This document shows positions 17,949-25,429 of a DNA stretch of 64,000 nucleotides, piece by piece (positions within the stretch are counted from its first letter, which is position 1; the number at the start of each line of letters is the position of its first letter). Origin of the DNA: Fusobacterium varium. GTDB lineage: Bacteria > Fusobacteriota > Fusobacteriia > Fusobacteriales > Fusobacteriaceae. The position numbers were made by a program, and so were the translations under genes. The notes beneath the pieces were generated by a model that did no database searches, had not been told where the DNA came from, and saw only the letters and a list, made by a program, of their open reading frames with translations. The stretch is taken from positions 124,001 to 188,000 of the forward strand of contig AP017968.1 in the NCBI GenBank assembly GCA_002356455.1. The letters are read 5' to 3'.

Positions 17949-17977
17949 ATTATACGAATTGAAAAGGAATTTGTCAA
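17949..17977 (-). promoter_or_regulatory. Consensus promoter of the NiCo-riboswitch / CDF transcript
   Basis: Minus strand TTGACA, 17-bp spacer, TATAAT: a perfect sigma70 consensus about 40 bp before the aptamer. Confidence 0.85.
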
Positions 17978-17990
17978 GAGATGAAAGATA

Positions 17991-18027
17991 AAAAAAGACT
18001 GTGGAGTAAATTCCACAGTCTTTTTTT
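17991..18027. terminator. Bidirectional terminator
   Basis: AAAGACTGTGGA / TCCACAGTCTTT stem with T-tract on either strand. It closes the leftward 51-residue gene at 18066. Confidence 0.85.
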
Positions 18028-18065
18028 CGGGTATAAAATCAAAAATATTTCAAAGTCTGATTTAA

Positions 18066-18221
18066 TTATTTAGCATATCTTAAGAAATAATCATCAAGCA
18101 TAGTAAGTTCATCTTTCATTTCTTTTAGTTTATCATTATTTTCTGTCGATTTGCTATGATTATAAAGTTTTTCAAGTATATCCAAGTTTGTTATTTCTTT
18201 GTTCATTAATTCTTTTTTCAT
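18066..18221 (-). CDS. Small acidic/basic helical protein of unknown function
   Basis: This 51-residue open frame (MKKELMNKEITNLD, then a lysine/glutamate-rich helical middle, ending LDDYFLRYAK) has a good ribosome site (CTGGAGGTAATCTT), its own promoter at 18335-18364 and a terminator after the stop. All of this supports a real gene. The composition predicts two amphipathic helices and no membrane segment or signal. I do not recognise a family, and its function cannot be stated. Confidence 0.7.
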   Translation of the reverse strand: MKKELMNKEITNLDILEKLYNHSKSTENNDKLKEMKDELTMLDDYFLRYAK

Positions 18222-18334
18222 AAGATTACCTCCAGTACAATTAACATGTTAAAAATAAAATAATAAATGTTCCAAAAATTAGCCTAAAGAGATTTTAAAT
18301 GTTTTATTATCACTCTTACTCTTTTTATAATTGT

Positions 18335-18364
18335 ATTATAACAGATAATTGTGAAAAAAGTAAA
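18335..18364 (-). promoter_or_regulatory. Promoter of the 51-residue gene
   Basis: Minus strand TTTACT, 18-bp spacer, TATAAT, giving a leader of about 105 nt. Confidence 0.55.
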
Positions 18365-18365
18365 A

Positions 18366-18441
18366 CAATATTTTGTACATATTGTCACAAGTTAAAACTT
18401 GTGAAAGGATTTTTCTAAAAAATGTATCATATTAGAAAAAT
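18366..18441. repeat. Cluster of three inverted repeats
   Basis: Within 76 bp: ACAATA/TATTGT (18366-18384), TCACAAGTT-AA-AACTTGTGA (18385-18404) and TTTTTCTAA/TTAGAAAAA (18411-18441). It lies upstream of both the 51-residue gene and the bactofilin gene. No recognised operator consensus. Confidence 0.5.
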
Positions 18442-18640
18442 ATAATTTTTATTTATATATTAAAAATTAAAAAAATAAAGATTTGGGATATATAAAGTAT
18501 AATAAAATTTTAAAAAGAAAAAAAGTTTGACACATAGTAAAAAAACATATAATCTATAAGATATATAATAAATAATGAAAAAAAATATTTTAAGAATATA
18601 AAATTTAATATTTAGTAAATAAATTTTTAAGGGGGGAGGT
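18442..18640. other. AT-rich bactofilin upstream region
   Basis: No gene. Holds the bactofilin promoter (18527-18553) and long A/T tracts. Confidence 0.5.
18527..18553 (+). promoter_or_regulatory. Likely bactofilin promoter
   Basis: TTGACA and TATAAT separated by 15 bp, shorter than the 17-bp optimum. Leader about 80 nt. Confidence 0.45.
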
Positions 18641-19027
18641 ATGGGATTGTTTAGTAAGAGCAATAAAGATGTTGAAATAGATTTTTCAGCAAAAGGAATG
18701 ACAGCTATTTCAAAAGGAAGCACAGTGGTGGGAGATATCACTAATGAATGTAATCTTCATATAGATGGAATAATTACAGGAAATATTGTATCAAATGCTG
18801 TAGTTACAGTTGGGACAAGTGGAAGAGTAAAAGGAAAAATCAGAGCATATAAAATAATTATAAGTGGTATATGCAAAGGAGAACTTGAAGCAGATATTGT
18901 AGAAATATTAACTAACAGCAAGGTAGTAGGAGATATAATAAGTTCTAAATTAATATTAGAAAAGGATTCATACTTTGAAGGAAGAAATCAAAAAAAACAA
19001 CCAAGTGAATATATAGAAATGAAATAA
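18641..19027 (+). CDS. Bactofilin (polymer-forming cytoskeletal protein)
   Basis: This 128-residue protein is a bactofilin: a short disordered N-terminus, then a right-handed beta-helix built of repeats such as STVVGDITNECNLHIDGIITGNI, in adjoining pieces, VVTVGTSGRVKGKI and KVVGDIISSKLILEKDSYFEG. The C-terminus is charged and disordered. Bactofilins self-assemble into filaments under the membrane and organise cell-wall enzymes or cell shape. The ATG follows AAGGGGGGAGGT. It is monocistronic, with a terminator 10 bp after the stop. Confidence 0.9.
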   Translation: MGLFSKSNKDVEIDFSAKGMTAISKGSTVVGDITNECNLHIDGIITGNIVSNAVVTVGTSGRVKGKIRAYKIIISGICKGELEADIVEILTNSKVVGDIISSKLILEKDSYFEGRNQKKQPSEYIEMK

Positions 19028-19035
19028 AAATAATA

Positions 19036-19085
19036 AAGACGACTAAAATAAATTTAAATTTTAAAATTTACAGTCGTCTTTTTTG
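19036..19085 (+). terminator. Bactofilin terminator
   Basis: AAAGACGACT / AGTCGTCTTT stem plus an inner AT stem and T-tract. Confidence 0.8.
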
Positions 19086-19157
19086 TATGAAAAAATAGGT
19101 TAAATACTAGAATATACATGATATTTTTTCTTATACATATAAAAATAAGAAATTATA

Positions 19158-19186
19158 TTGACATAAACATATTTAAACGCTAAAAT
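19158..19186 (+). promoter_or_regulatory. Promoter of HU pair 2
   Basis: TTGACA, 17-bp spacer, TAAAAT; the predicted leader is about 105 nt and contains an ACTCT/AGAGT hairpin. Confidence 0.7.
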
Positions 19187-19296
19187 GATAATAAATACTC
19201 TAAATACATGTGTTTTTAAGAGTTTAATAAAATGTCATGTGAAAAGTTTAGTTTTAATATCACGGGGAAATAAAATTAGTTTTAAAAGGAGCTAGC

Positions 19297-19602
19297 ATGG
19301 GAGAAAAAGAGTTTTTAAAACTGTATATGAAAGAAAGAGGGTTAAAGAATTTAGAAGAGGCTAAAGAAAAAGTTGATACTTTTTGGAAAACTGTAAAAGA
19401 ATCTCTTGAAAAAGGGGAAAAAGTCAAATTCAAAGATTGGGGAAACTTTGAAATGAAGGATGTTAAACCTAGAAGAATAATTGAGCTTAAAACAAAAAGA
19501 GATATGACAATCCCTGGAAGCAGGAAAATAAAATTCAGTTCTGGAAAAGGTCTTATAAAGTTTATAAATGATGAGATTGAAAAGGGGAAGATAGATGGAT
19601 AA
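19297..19602 (+). CDS. HU/IHF-like DNA-binding protein, first of pair 2
   Basis: This 101-residue protein is a paralog of the gene at 14406. Both share EF-KxYxxxRGLKN-type N-termini, VDTFWKTVKESLEKGEKVKFKDWGNFEMKDVKPRR-like turns (short pieces: GEKVKFKDWG, then VKPRR) and a basic C-terminal strand (SRKIKFSSGKGL). The HU arm tip is again unusual (IELKTKRDMTIPG). The ATG follows AAAGGAGCTAGC. The downstream HU-like gene starts 8 bp before its stop, as in pair 1. Likely the A-type partner of a heterodimeric nucleoid protein. Confidence 0.85.
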   Translation: MGEKEFLKLYMKERGLKNLEEAKEKVDTFWKTVKESLEKGEKVKFKDWGNFEMKDVKPRRIIELKTKRDMTIPGSRKIKFSSGKGLIKFINDEIEKGKIDG

Positions 19603-19867
19603 ATTACAATTTATAAAAGAATACAAAGAAAATCATGAAAAAAGAATTACTAATGCAGATGCCAAAAAAGATGTAGAGGCATTTTTGAATTTAATAGAAA
19701 ATAATATTGTTGATGTTGGGAGTATAAAATTTAAAGGGGTAGGGACTTTTTCTCTTTTAAGAAGAAGAGCTAGAGTGATCAGTAATCCTAAAACAAGAGA
19801 GAGAATGACAATTTATCCTTTAGCAATAGTAAAATTTACTCCAACTAAAGCAAAAAAAGAAAAATAA
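19595..19867 (+). CDS. HU/IHF-like DNA-binding protein, second of pair 2
   Basis: This 90-residue protein is a paralog of the gene at 14686: an HU-like N-terminal helix pair (KDVEAFLNLIENNIVD), the turn SIKFKGVGTFSLLRRRAR and arm RVISNPKTRERMTIYP, where NPKTRE matches the HU/IHF arm tip (NPxTG-like). The ATG lies inside the end of the first gene behind AAAGGGGAAG. The same two-gene order as at 14406-14955 shows a duplicated module. A terminator follows at 19884-19914. Confidence 0.85.
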   Translation: MDKLQFIKEYKENHEKRITNADAKKDVEAFLNLIENNIVDVGSIKFKGVGTFSLLRRRARVISNPKTRERMTIYPLAIVKFTPTKAKKEK

Positions 19868-19883
19868 TATAATTAAAAATAAA

Positions 19884-19914
19884 AAGGTCAGTAGGTTTTG
19901 TACTGACCTTTTTT
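19884..19914. terminator. Bidirectional terminator, HU pair 2 / ridA
   Basis: AAAGGTCAGTA / TACTGACCTTT stem with A- and T-tracts on its two sides. It lies between convergent genes. Confidence 0.85.
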
Positions 19915-19915
19915 A

Positions 19916-20293
19916 TTATTTCATAGCAATAACTTCTATTTCTACTTTTACATCTTTAGGAAGTCTCGCAACTTCTACACATGCTCTTGCAGGTTTTATA
20001 TTTCCAAGGTATTCATTGTATACTTCATTCATAAGAGCGAAATCTTCCATATTTTTTATAAAAACAGTAGCCTTTATCACATTTTTAAAAGTATATCCAG
20101 CAGCTTCAAGAATAGCTTTTACATTTTCAAGAGACTGTTTTGTTTGATCTTGCACATCATCAGATACAAGAGACATAGTTTCTGGGACAAAAGGTATTTG
20201 ACCAGAAACAAAAAGGGTACCATTTACTTCAATAGCCTGTGAATATGGACCTAAAGCAGCAGGGGCTTTTTCAGTATGGATAATTCTTTTCAT
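19916..20293 (-). CDS. ridA: RidA family reactive intermediate deaminase
   Basis: This 125-residue protein matches RidA/Yjg[22 protein letters not shown] at the N-terminus, [12 protein letters not shown] in the middle, and the conserved C-terminus [26 protein letters not shown], here in short pieces, with the catalytic Arg in PARAC. RidA hydrolyses reactive enamine/imine intermediates from PLP-dependent serine/threonine dehydratases. The ATG follows GGAGGTAATA and is 9 bp after the end of the tetrapyrrole operon, so it may be its last cistron. This could link it to PLP-enzyme by-products such as those of HemL; that link is speculative. Confidence 0.93.
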   Translation of the reverse strand: MKRIIHTEKAPAALGPYSQAIEVNGTLFVSGQIPFVPETMSLVSDDVQDQTKQSLENVKAILEAAGYTFKNVIKATVFIKNMEDFALMNEVYNEYLGNIKPARACVEVARLPKDVKVEIEVIAMK

Positions 20294-20302
20294 TATTACC
20301 TC

Positions 20303-20758
20303 CTAATGTTGTTGAGTATTAAAAAAGTTAATTATTTTTTCTTTAAGAGCTTTTGATTTTTTAGGATCTCCCTTTGCAGAGATAGCAATTTGATATTCAG
20401 TATTTTCAAAAATACTTGAAAAACGGCAGTTCATATCTACTTTAGATGTAATATTATTAATAAGTATATTTTTTTTATTACATAACTCAAAGATATAATT
20501 ATTGAAAGAAATATCATCTGTGGCAGCTATTACCATAAATGTATCATTCAACATATCTTCTTTAAATAGGTCTAAAGTTAATTCTATATTTTTTAATTCT
20601 TTAAATTTTTCTTCTTTTATATTTTTAGTAATAACTTTAATTTTTGCTCCATATTTTAAAAGTGTTTCAGTTTTTCTGAAAGCTATTTTTCCAGCTCCAA
20701 TTACAAGTATATTTTTATTTTTTAAGTCTAAGAATACAGGAAAAAAATTATTTTCCAT
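20303..20758 (-). CDS. Precorrin-2 dehydrogenase / sirohydrochlorin ferrochelatase-like (SirC/Met8 type)
   Basis: This 151-residue protein has an NAD-binding Rossmann start (NILVIGAGKIAFRKTETLLKYG in short pieces; motif GAGKIA), then VIAATDD and the Met8/CysG motifs CRFSSIFENTEYQIAISAKGDPKKSKALKEKI, in adjoining pieces. It oxidises precorrin-2 to sirohydrochlorin; a bifunctional ferrochelatase role is possible but the short length favours the SirC-like dehydrogenase. I use the ATG at 20758 behind TTGGAGAA; an upstream TTG is less likely. It overlaps the end of hemL by 11 bp, so translation is coupled. Confidence 0.85.
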   Translation of the reverse strand: MENNFFPVFLDLKNKNILVIGAGKIAFRKTETLLKYGAKIKVITKNIKEEKFKELKNIELTLDLFKEDMLNDTFMVIAATDDISFNNYIFELCNKKNILINNITSKVDMNCRFSSIFENTEYQIAISAKGDPKKSKALKEKIINFFNTQQH

Positions 20759-22058
20759 TATTCTTTTCTCCAATAGCTCTAAAAGCTTTTTCTATTGAAG
20801 TAAGAGTTTTATCTAAATCTTCTTTAGTATGTGCTGATGATATAAAATGAGCTTCAAATTGAGATGGAGGACATACAATTCCATCTTCCAACATTGTATT
20901 GAAATATATTGCAAAATTTTCAGTATTGGAAGAAAGGGCATCTTCAAGATTTTTTACTTCAGATCTATCAGTAAAAAATATAGTGAAAAGAGATCCTATT
21001 GTATTCACACATACAGAAACACTATATTTAAGAGCAAGTTCTTTTATATTACTTACAAGATATTGAGTTTTTTCCTCTAAATTTTTATAAAAAATTTCTT
21101 TGTTATTAAACAGATAGTTAATAGTTTCATATCCAGCCCTTACAGATACGGGATTTCCAGAGAGAGTTCCAGCGTGATATACTCTTCCAACTGGAGCAAT
21201 AAGTTCCATTATTTCAGCTTTACCACCAAATGCTCCAACAGGATATCCTCCACCAATTATTTTTCCAAGTGTAGTCATATCAGGAGTGACACCAAAGAAT
21301 TCTTGAGCTCCGCCTAAAGATAATCTAAATCCCGATATAACCTCATCAAATATTAAAATAGTACCAGTAGCAGTACATATTTCTCTTATTTCTTTTAAAA
21401 ATTCTATATCAGGATAAATCATTCCCATATTGGCAGGAACAGGTTCCATGATAAGACAGGCTACATCTTTTTTTTCAAGAATAGTTTTAATGGCAGAAAT
21501 ATTTCCAAAGGGAACAGTAAGGGTATCTTTTAATACTCCATCTGTGATTCCATTACTGTCTTGGTAACCATCAGTTAAAAGTCCTGATCCAGATTTTACT
21601 AGAAGTGAATCAGAGTGACCATGATAACATCCTTCAAATTTTAATATTTTATTTCTGTTTGTATATGCTCTGGCTACTCTTACAGCAGACATAGTAGCTT
21701 CTGTACCAGATGTAGTGAGTCTTACTTTTTCAATAGAAGGACAGCATTTAGTGATGAGTTCAGCAAGTTCTACTTCCATTTTAGTAGGCAGTCCAAAAGA
21801 ACTTCCCATTTCTATTGCTTCTCTAACTCCATTTATTACATTTTCAGGGTTATGTCCAAGAATCAATGGACCCCATGAACAAATATAATCTATATATTCA
21901 TTTCCATCTTCATCCCATATTCTTGCACCTTTTCCTCTACATGCAAAAATAGGAGCTTTTCTATTTACAGATTTAAAAGCTCTGACAGGACTATTTACAC
22001 CACCAGGAATGTATTTTTCAGCTTTTTTAAAAATTTCAGTTGAAATCTTATGCTCCAT
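20748..22058 (-). CDS. hemL: Glutamate-1-semialdehyde 2,1-aminomutase
   Basis: This 436-residue PLP enzyme converts glutamate-1-semialdehyde to 5-aminolevulinate. It has IPGGVNSPVRAFKSV at the N-terminus, GTEATMSAVRVAR (phosphate binding), the EGCYHGHSD segment, FDEVISGFRLS with the cofactor Asp, and TTLGKIIGGGYPVGAFGG, whose Lys is the Schiff-base residue. Full family length. The ATG follows AAGGAGGAAAA 21 bp after hemB. The gene belongs to a leftward hemA-hemC-cobA/hemD-hemB-hemL operon. Confidence 0.96.
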   Translation of the reverse strand: MEHKISTEIFKKAEKYIPGGVNSPVRAFKSVNRKAPIFACRGKGARIWDEDGNEYIDYICSWGPLILGHNPENVINGVREAIEMGSSFGLPTKMEVELAELITKCCPSIEKVRLTTSGTEATMSAVRVARAYTNRNKILKFEGCYHGHSDSLLVKSGSGLLTDGYQDSNGITDGVLKDTLTVPFGNISAIKTILEKKDVACLIMEPVPANMGMIYPDIEFLKEIREICTATGTILIFDEVISGFRLSLGGAQEFFGVTPDMTTLGKIIGGGYPVGAFGGKAEIMELIAPVGRVYHAGTLSGNPVSVRAGYETINYLFNNKEIFYKNLEEKTQYLVSNIKELALKYSVSVCVNTIGSLFTIFFTDRSEVKNLEDALSSNTENFAIYFNTMLEDGIVCPPSQFEAHFISSAHTKEDLDKTLTSIEKAFRAIGEKNNGK

Positions 22059-22079
22059 TTTTCCTCCTTAGTATAGTCT

Positions 22080-23057
22080 TTAAAAAATAACTTCATTATT
22101 TTTATACCATTTAGCTATATCTTTAGCATGATAAGTAATTATTATATTCACTCCAGCTCTTTTCATAGCAAACATATTTTCCATGACAATACCTTTTTCA
22201 TCTATCCAGCCATTTTGAGCTGCAGCTTTTACCATAGAGTATTCTCCACTTACATTATATGCAACAATAGGAAGATTGATACCAGATACAGCATTGATGA
22301 CATCAAGGTAAGCAAGAGCAGGTTTTACCATTATAAAATCAGCTCCTTCTTTAATATCAGCTTCCACTTCTCTAAAATATTCTCTTGAGTTTCTAAAATC
22401 CATTTGATAGCTTTTTCTATCTCCAAAACTAGGAGCAGAGTCAGCAGCTTCTCTGAAAGGGCCATAATAATTTGATGAATATTTTGCACTATATGCCATG
22501 ATAGGAGTATTTACATATCCATTTTTATCTAAAATTTCTCTTATAGCCATTATTCTGCCATCCATCATATCTGATGGAGCAACAATATCTGCTCCGGCTT
22601 TTACATGAGAAAGAGCTATTTTAGCTATGAATTTAAGAGTTTCATCATTTAAAACCTCACAGTCATCAAGTATTCCACAATGTCCATGAGAAGTATATTC
22701 ACACATACACACATCAGTAATTACCAGAAATTCAGGGAAATTTTTCTTTATATATCTTATGGCTTCCTGTACAATACCTTTGTCATTATATGCTTCTGAA
22801 CCTTGGGGATCTTTGTGTTTAGGAATACCAAAAAGCAGAATAGAAGTTACACCGAGTTCTTTCAATTCAGCAAGTTCTTCTCCTACTCTATCAATTGACC
22901 ATCTATATTGTCCAGGCATAGATGATATTTCTTCTTTTATATTTTCTCCTTCCTCTATGAAAAGAGGATAGATAAAATCGCTAAGGTTAATTGTTACATT
23001 TCTTACCATGTCTCTTAAAGCTTTAGAACTTCTAAGCCTTCTAGTTCTAGTAAACAT
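22080..23057 (-). CDS. hemB: Porphobilinogen synthase (delta-aminolevulinate dehydratase)
   Basis: This 325-residue enzyme condenses two 5-aminolevulinates into porphobilinogen. It carries a zinc-type cysteine site (DVCMCEYTSHGHCG), the first Schiff-base Lys in YSAKYSSNYYGPFR and the second in MVKPALAYLDVI. These match zinc-dependent HemB rather than magnesium-only forms. The ATG follows AGGAGGAAATATT, 12 bp after the cobA/hemD stop. Central step of the operon. Confidence 0.96.
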   Translation of the reverse strand: MFTRTRRLRSSKALRDMVRNVTINLSDFIYPLFIEEGENIKEEISSMPGQYRWSIDRVGEELAELKELGVTSILLFGIPKHKDPQGSEAYNDKGIVQEAIRYIKKNFPEFLVITDVCMCEYTSHGHCGILDDCEVLNDETLKFIAKIALSHVKAGADIVAPSDMMDGRIMAIREILDKNGYVNTPIMAYSAKYSSNYYGPFREAADSAPSFGDRKSYQMDFRNSREYFREVEADIKEGADFIMVKPALAYLDVINAVSGINLPIVAYNVSGEYSMVKAAAQNGWIDEKGIVMENMFAMKRAGVNIIITYHAKDIAKWYKNNEVIF

Positions 23058-23069
23058 AAATATTTCCTC

Positions 23070-24536
23070 CTATTTAACAGCTTCTAAAATACCATTTATA
23101 TCATAAACAGCAGCTTCATAATCTACAGAAAAACCATATTTTCTCATTGTATCACTTGTTACAGGACCAATAGAAGCAAATTTTTTATTTTTAACAATTT
23201 CTATATCTCCATCTATACTTTTATAAAAAGCATCAACAGTAGATGAACTTAAAAAAGTTACTATTTCTATTTTTGATAGAGCTTTTAGAACTTCATCCTT
23301 TTCTCTTATGATTTTTTTTGTGTTATAAGCTACCATTTTACAAAATGTTCTATCATATATTGAATTAAATTTTTTAGTATCACAAGGTGATATATCTGAG
23401 GTTATAATTAAAATTTTATCTCCAGGTTTTGTATGCTTAATAGAAAGTTCAGCTAATTTAGAAACAAGATATTCATCTGGCATAAAATCAGCTTTTAATT
23501 TATAGTTTTCAAGCACTTCTTTAGTTTTGCTTCCTACTGCTCCTATTTTCAGGTGAGCAAGGATTCTTATATCATCTATTTTATTCATAAATTCTCTAAC
23601 ACCATTGGGAGAGTTAAAAAGTATTGCAGAATAATCTTGAAGCATATCTTTTGAAACAGATTCTAATGTAGATTCAATATCTATAAAAGGCAATTCAACA
23701 GCTATTCCACCCATCTTTTCAATTTTGTCTGAAAATTCACCAGCTTGCCTTTTATCTCTAGTAACAAGAATTTTTTTACCAAAAAGATTTTTTTCTTCAA
23801 ACCATTTAAAAGTATCCCTTAAATCTACAACTTCTCCTATTATTGTGATGGCAGGAGGAACTATTTTTCTTTCTTTTGCTATATCTACAATTGTATTTAA
23901 AGTTCCAACTGTGACTCTTTGATCTGATGTAGCTCCTTTTTCTATTATAGCAACAGGAGTATCAGGAGATTTTCCATTGGATATGAGGTCAGTTACTATA
24001 ATAGGAAGAGTCTTTATTCCCATAAGAAAAACTAATGTGCCTTCTAATTTAGCTATTGCTTCAAAATTATGCCAAGTACCATCTTCCATAGTATGTCCAG
24101 TAAATACATGAAATGATCTTGCAACTCCTCTGTGAGTTACAGGAATACCAGCATAAGCAGGAACAGAAATAGAAGAAGTTATTCCAGGAATTATTTCAAA
24201 AGAAATATTATTATCATAAAGAGATTGAATCTCTTCCCCTCCTCTTCCAAAAACAAAAGGATCTCCACCTTTTACTCTTGCAACAATTTTTCCTTCTAGA
24301 GCTTTTTGAACAATAGTTCTATTTATTTCATCCTGAATGACTCCACCTTCTGTGTTTTCTTTTCCCAGATAAATCATTTCAGCATCTTTTTTTGCAAAGT
24401 TAAGAATTCTTGGATTTATAAGCCTGTCATAAACTATACAATCAGCTTCTTCTACAGCTCTTTTTCCTTTTAGAGTAAGAAGTTCAAGATCACCAGGGCC
24501 AGCTCCCATTATATAAACTTTACCTTTGTTAGTCAT
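23070..24536 (-). CDS. cobA-hemD: Fused uroporphyrinogen-III C-methyltransferase / uroporphyrinogen-III synthase
   Basis: This 488-residue fusion has two enzymes. Residues 1-~245 are CobA/SUMT, with the SAM-site motifs YIMGAGPGDLELLTLKG, ARVKGGDPFVFGRGGEE and SSISVPAYAGIPVTHRG. It methylates uroporphyrinogen III to precorrin-2. Residues ~250-488 are HemD, with LVTRDKRQAGEFSDKIEKMGG in short pieces and FLSSSTVDAFYK, closing hydroxymethylbilane to uroporphyrinogen III. Such fusions are common in Clostridia and fusobacteria. It overlaps the end of hemC by 8 bp. The fusion commits flux to siroheme/cobalamin rather than protoheme. Confidence 0.95.
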   Translation of the reverse strand: MTNKGKVYIMGAGPGDLELLTLKGKRAVEEADCIVYDRLINPRILNFAKKDAEMIYLGKENTEGGVIQDEINRTIVQKALEGKIVARVKGGDPFVFGRGGEEIQSLYDNNISFEIIPGITSSISVPAYAGIPVTHRGVARSFHVFTGHTMEDGTWHNFEAIAKLEGTLVFLMGIKTLPIIVTDLISNGKSPDTPVAIIEKGATSDQRVTVGTLNTIVDIAKERKIVPPAITIIGEVVDLRDTFKWFEEKNLFGKKILVTRDKRQAGEFSDKIEKMGGIAVELPFIDIESTLESVSKDMLQDYSAILFNSPNGVREFMNKIDDIRILAHLKIGAVGSKTKEVLENYKLKADFMPDEYLVSKLAELSIKHTKPGDKILIITSDISPCDTKKFNSIYDRTFCKMVAYNTKKIIREKDEVLKALSKIEIVTFLSSSTVDAFYKSIDGDIEIVKNKKFASIGPVTSDTMRKYGFSVDYEAAVYDINGILEAVK

Positions 24537-25428
24537 TTATTTTCTCCTTTATGATATCTGCAAGTTTTTGAGCAGTTTTTATTCCTAAAACAGCATCTTC
24601 TGTAATAGAAGCAGAATAGCCAGTTTCTCCTTTGAAGTAGATACCTGTCAGAGTAATTTTATCTCCATTTAAAATACAATGGCATCCCATAGGAGTATGG
24701 CATCCTCCATCAAATATTTTAGAAAATTCTCTTTCAATAATAACTACTTTTTCTATGTCTTTATTATGAATAGATTTTAGAATTTCTTTGATTTCTTCAT
24801 CCTTTTCTCTGCATTGAATATGGAGAACACCTTGTGCAGGAGCAGGAAGAAATTTTTCAGGATCCAGATATTCTGTTATTTCATTTTCTAATCCCACTCT
24901 TTTTAAACCAGCAGCAGCCAGAAGAATAGCATCATAATCTTCAGTTTTTAATTTGTTAAGTCTAGTGTGGATATTTCCTCTTAATTGCTTTATTTTAAGA
25001 TCATTTCTAAGATTTTTTAGATTCATTGTTCTTCTGAGAGAACTTGTACCAACAACTGCACCTTCAGGGAGTTCCATAAGTGTTTTTCCAGATTTAGAAA
25101 TTAAAACATCTCTTGAGTCTTCTCTGTCAGGAATAGCCCCACAGATTAGACCTTCTGGAGAAACTACTGGCATATCCTTCATAGAATGTACAGCTAAATC
25201 TATTGTTCCATTTAAAAGCTCAACTTCAATTTCTTTTGTAAAGAAACTTTTCAGAGATTTATCACTGTTGTTCCAGTTGCTTACAAGATCAGTATCTCCA
25301 CTTGTAACAATTTTTTTTATTTCAAATTCTAATTCAGGAAAATTATTTTCCAGCATTTTTTTTATCATTTCACTTTGAGCCATTGCCAGAATACTTCCTC
25401 TGCTCCCAATCACAATCTTTTTTTTCAT
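24529..25428 (-). CDS. hemC: Porphobilinogen deaminase (hydroxymethylbilane synthase)
   Basis: This 299-residue protein polymerises four porphobilinogens. The N-terminus is KIVIGSRGSILAMAQSEM. Active-site regions are HSMKDMPVV and GTSSLRRTMNLKNLR, and the dipyrromethane cofactor Cys lies in FDGGCHTPMGCH. I place the start at the ATG at 25428 immediately after the hemA stop (TAAAATG arrangement) with AAAGGA upstream; a longer start at 25449 would overlap hemA. Second gene of the operon. Confidence 0.95.
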   Translation of the reverse strand: MKKKIVIGSRGSILAMAQSEMIKKMLENNFPELEFEIKKIVTSGDTDLVSNWNNSDKSLKSFFTKEIEVELLNGTIDLAVHSMKDMPVVSPEGLICGAIPDREDSRDVLISKSGKTLMELPEGAVVGTSSLRRTMNLKNLRNDLKIKQLRGNIHTRLNKLKTEDYDAILLAAAGLKRVGLENEITEYLDPEKFLPAPAQGVLHIQCREKDEEIKEILKSIHNKDIEKVVIIEREFSKIFDGGCHTPMGCHCILNGDKITLTGIYFKGETGYSASITEDAVLGIKTAQKLADIIKEKIND

Positions 25429-25429
25429 T

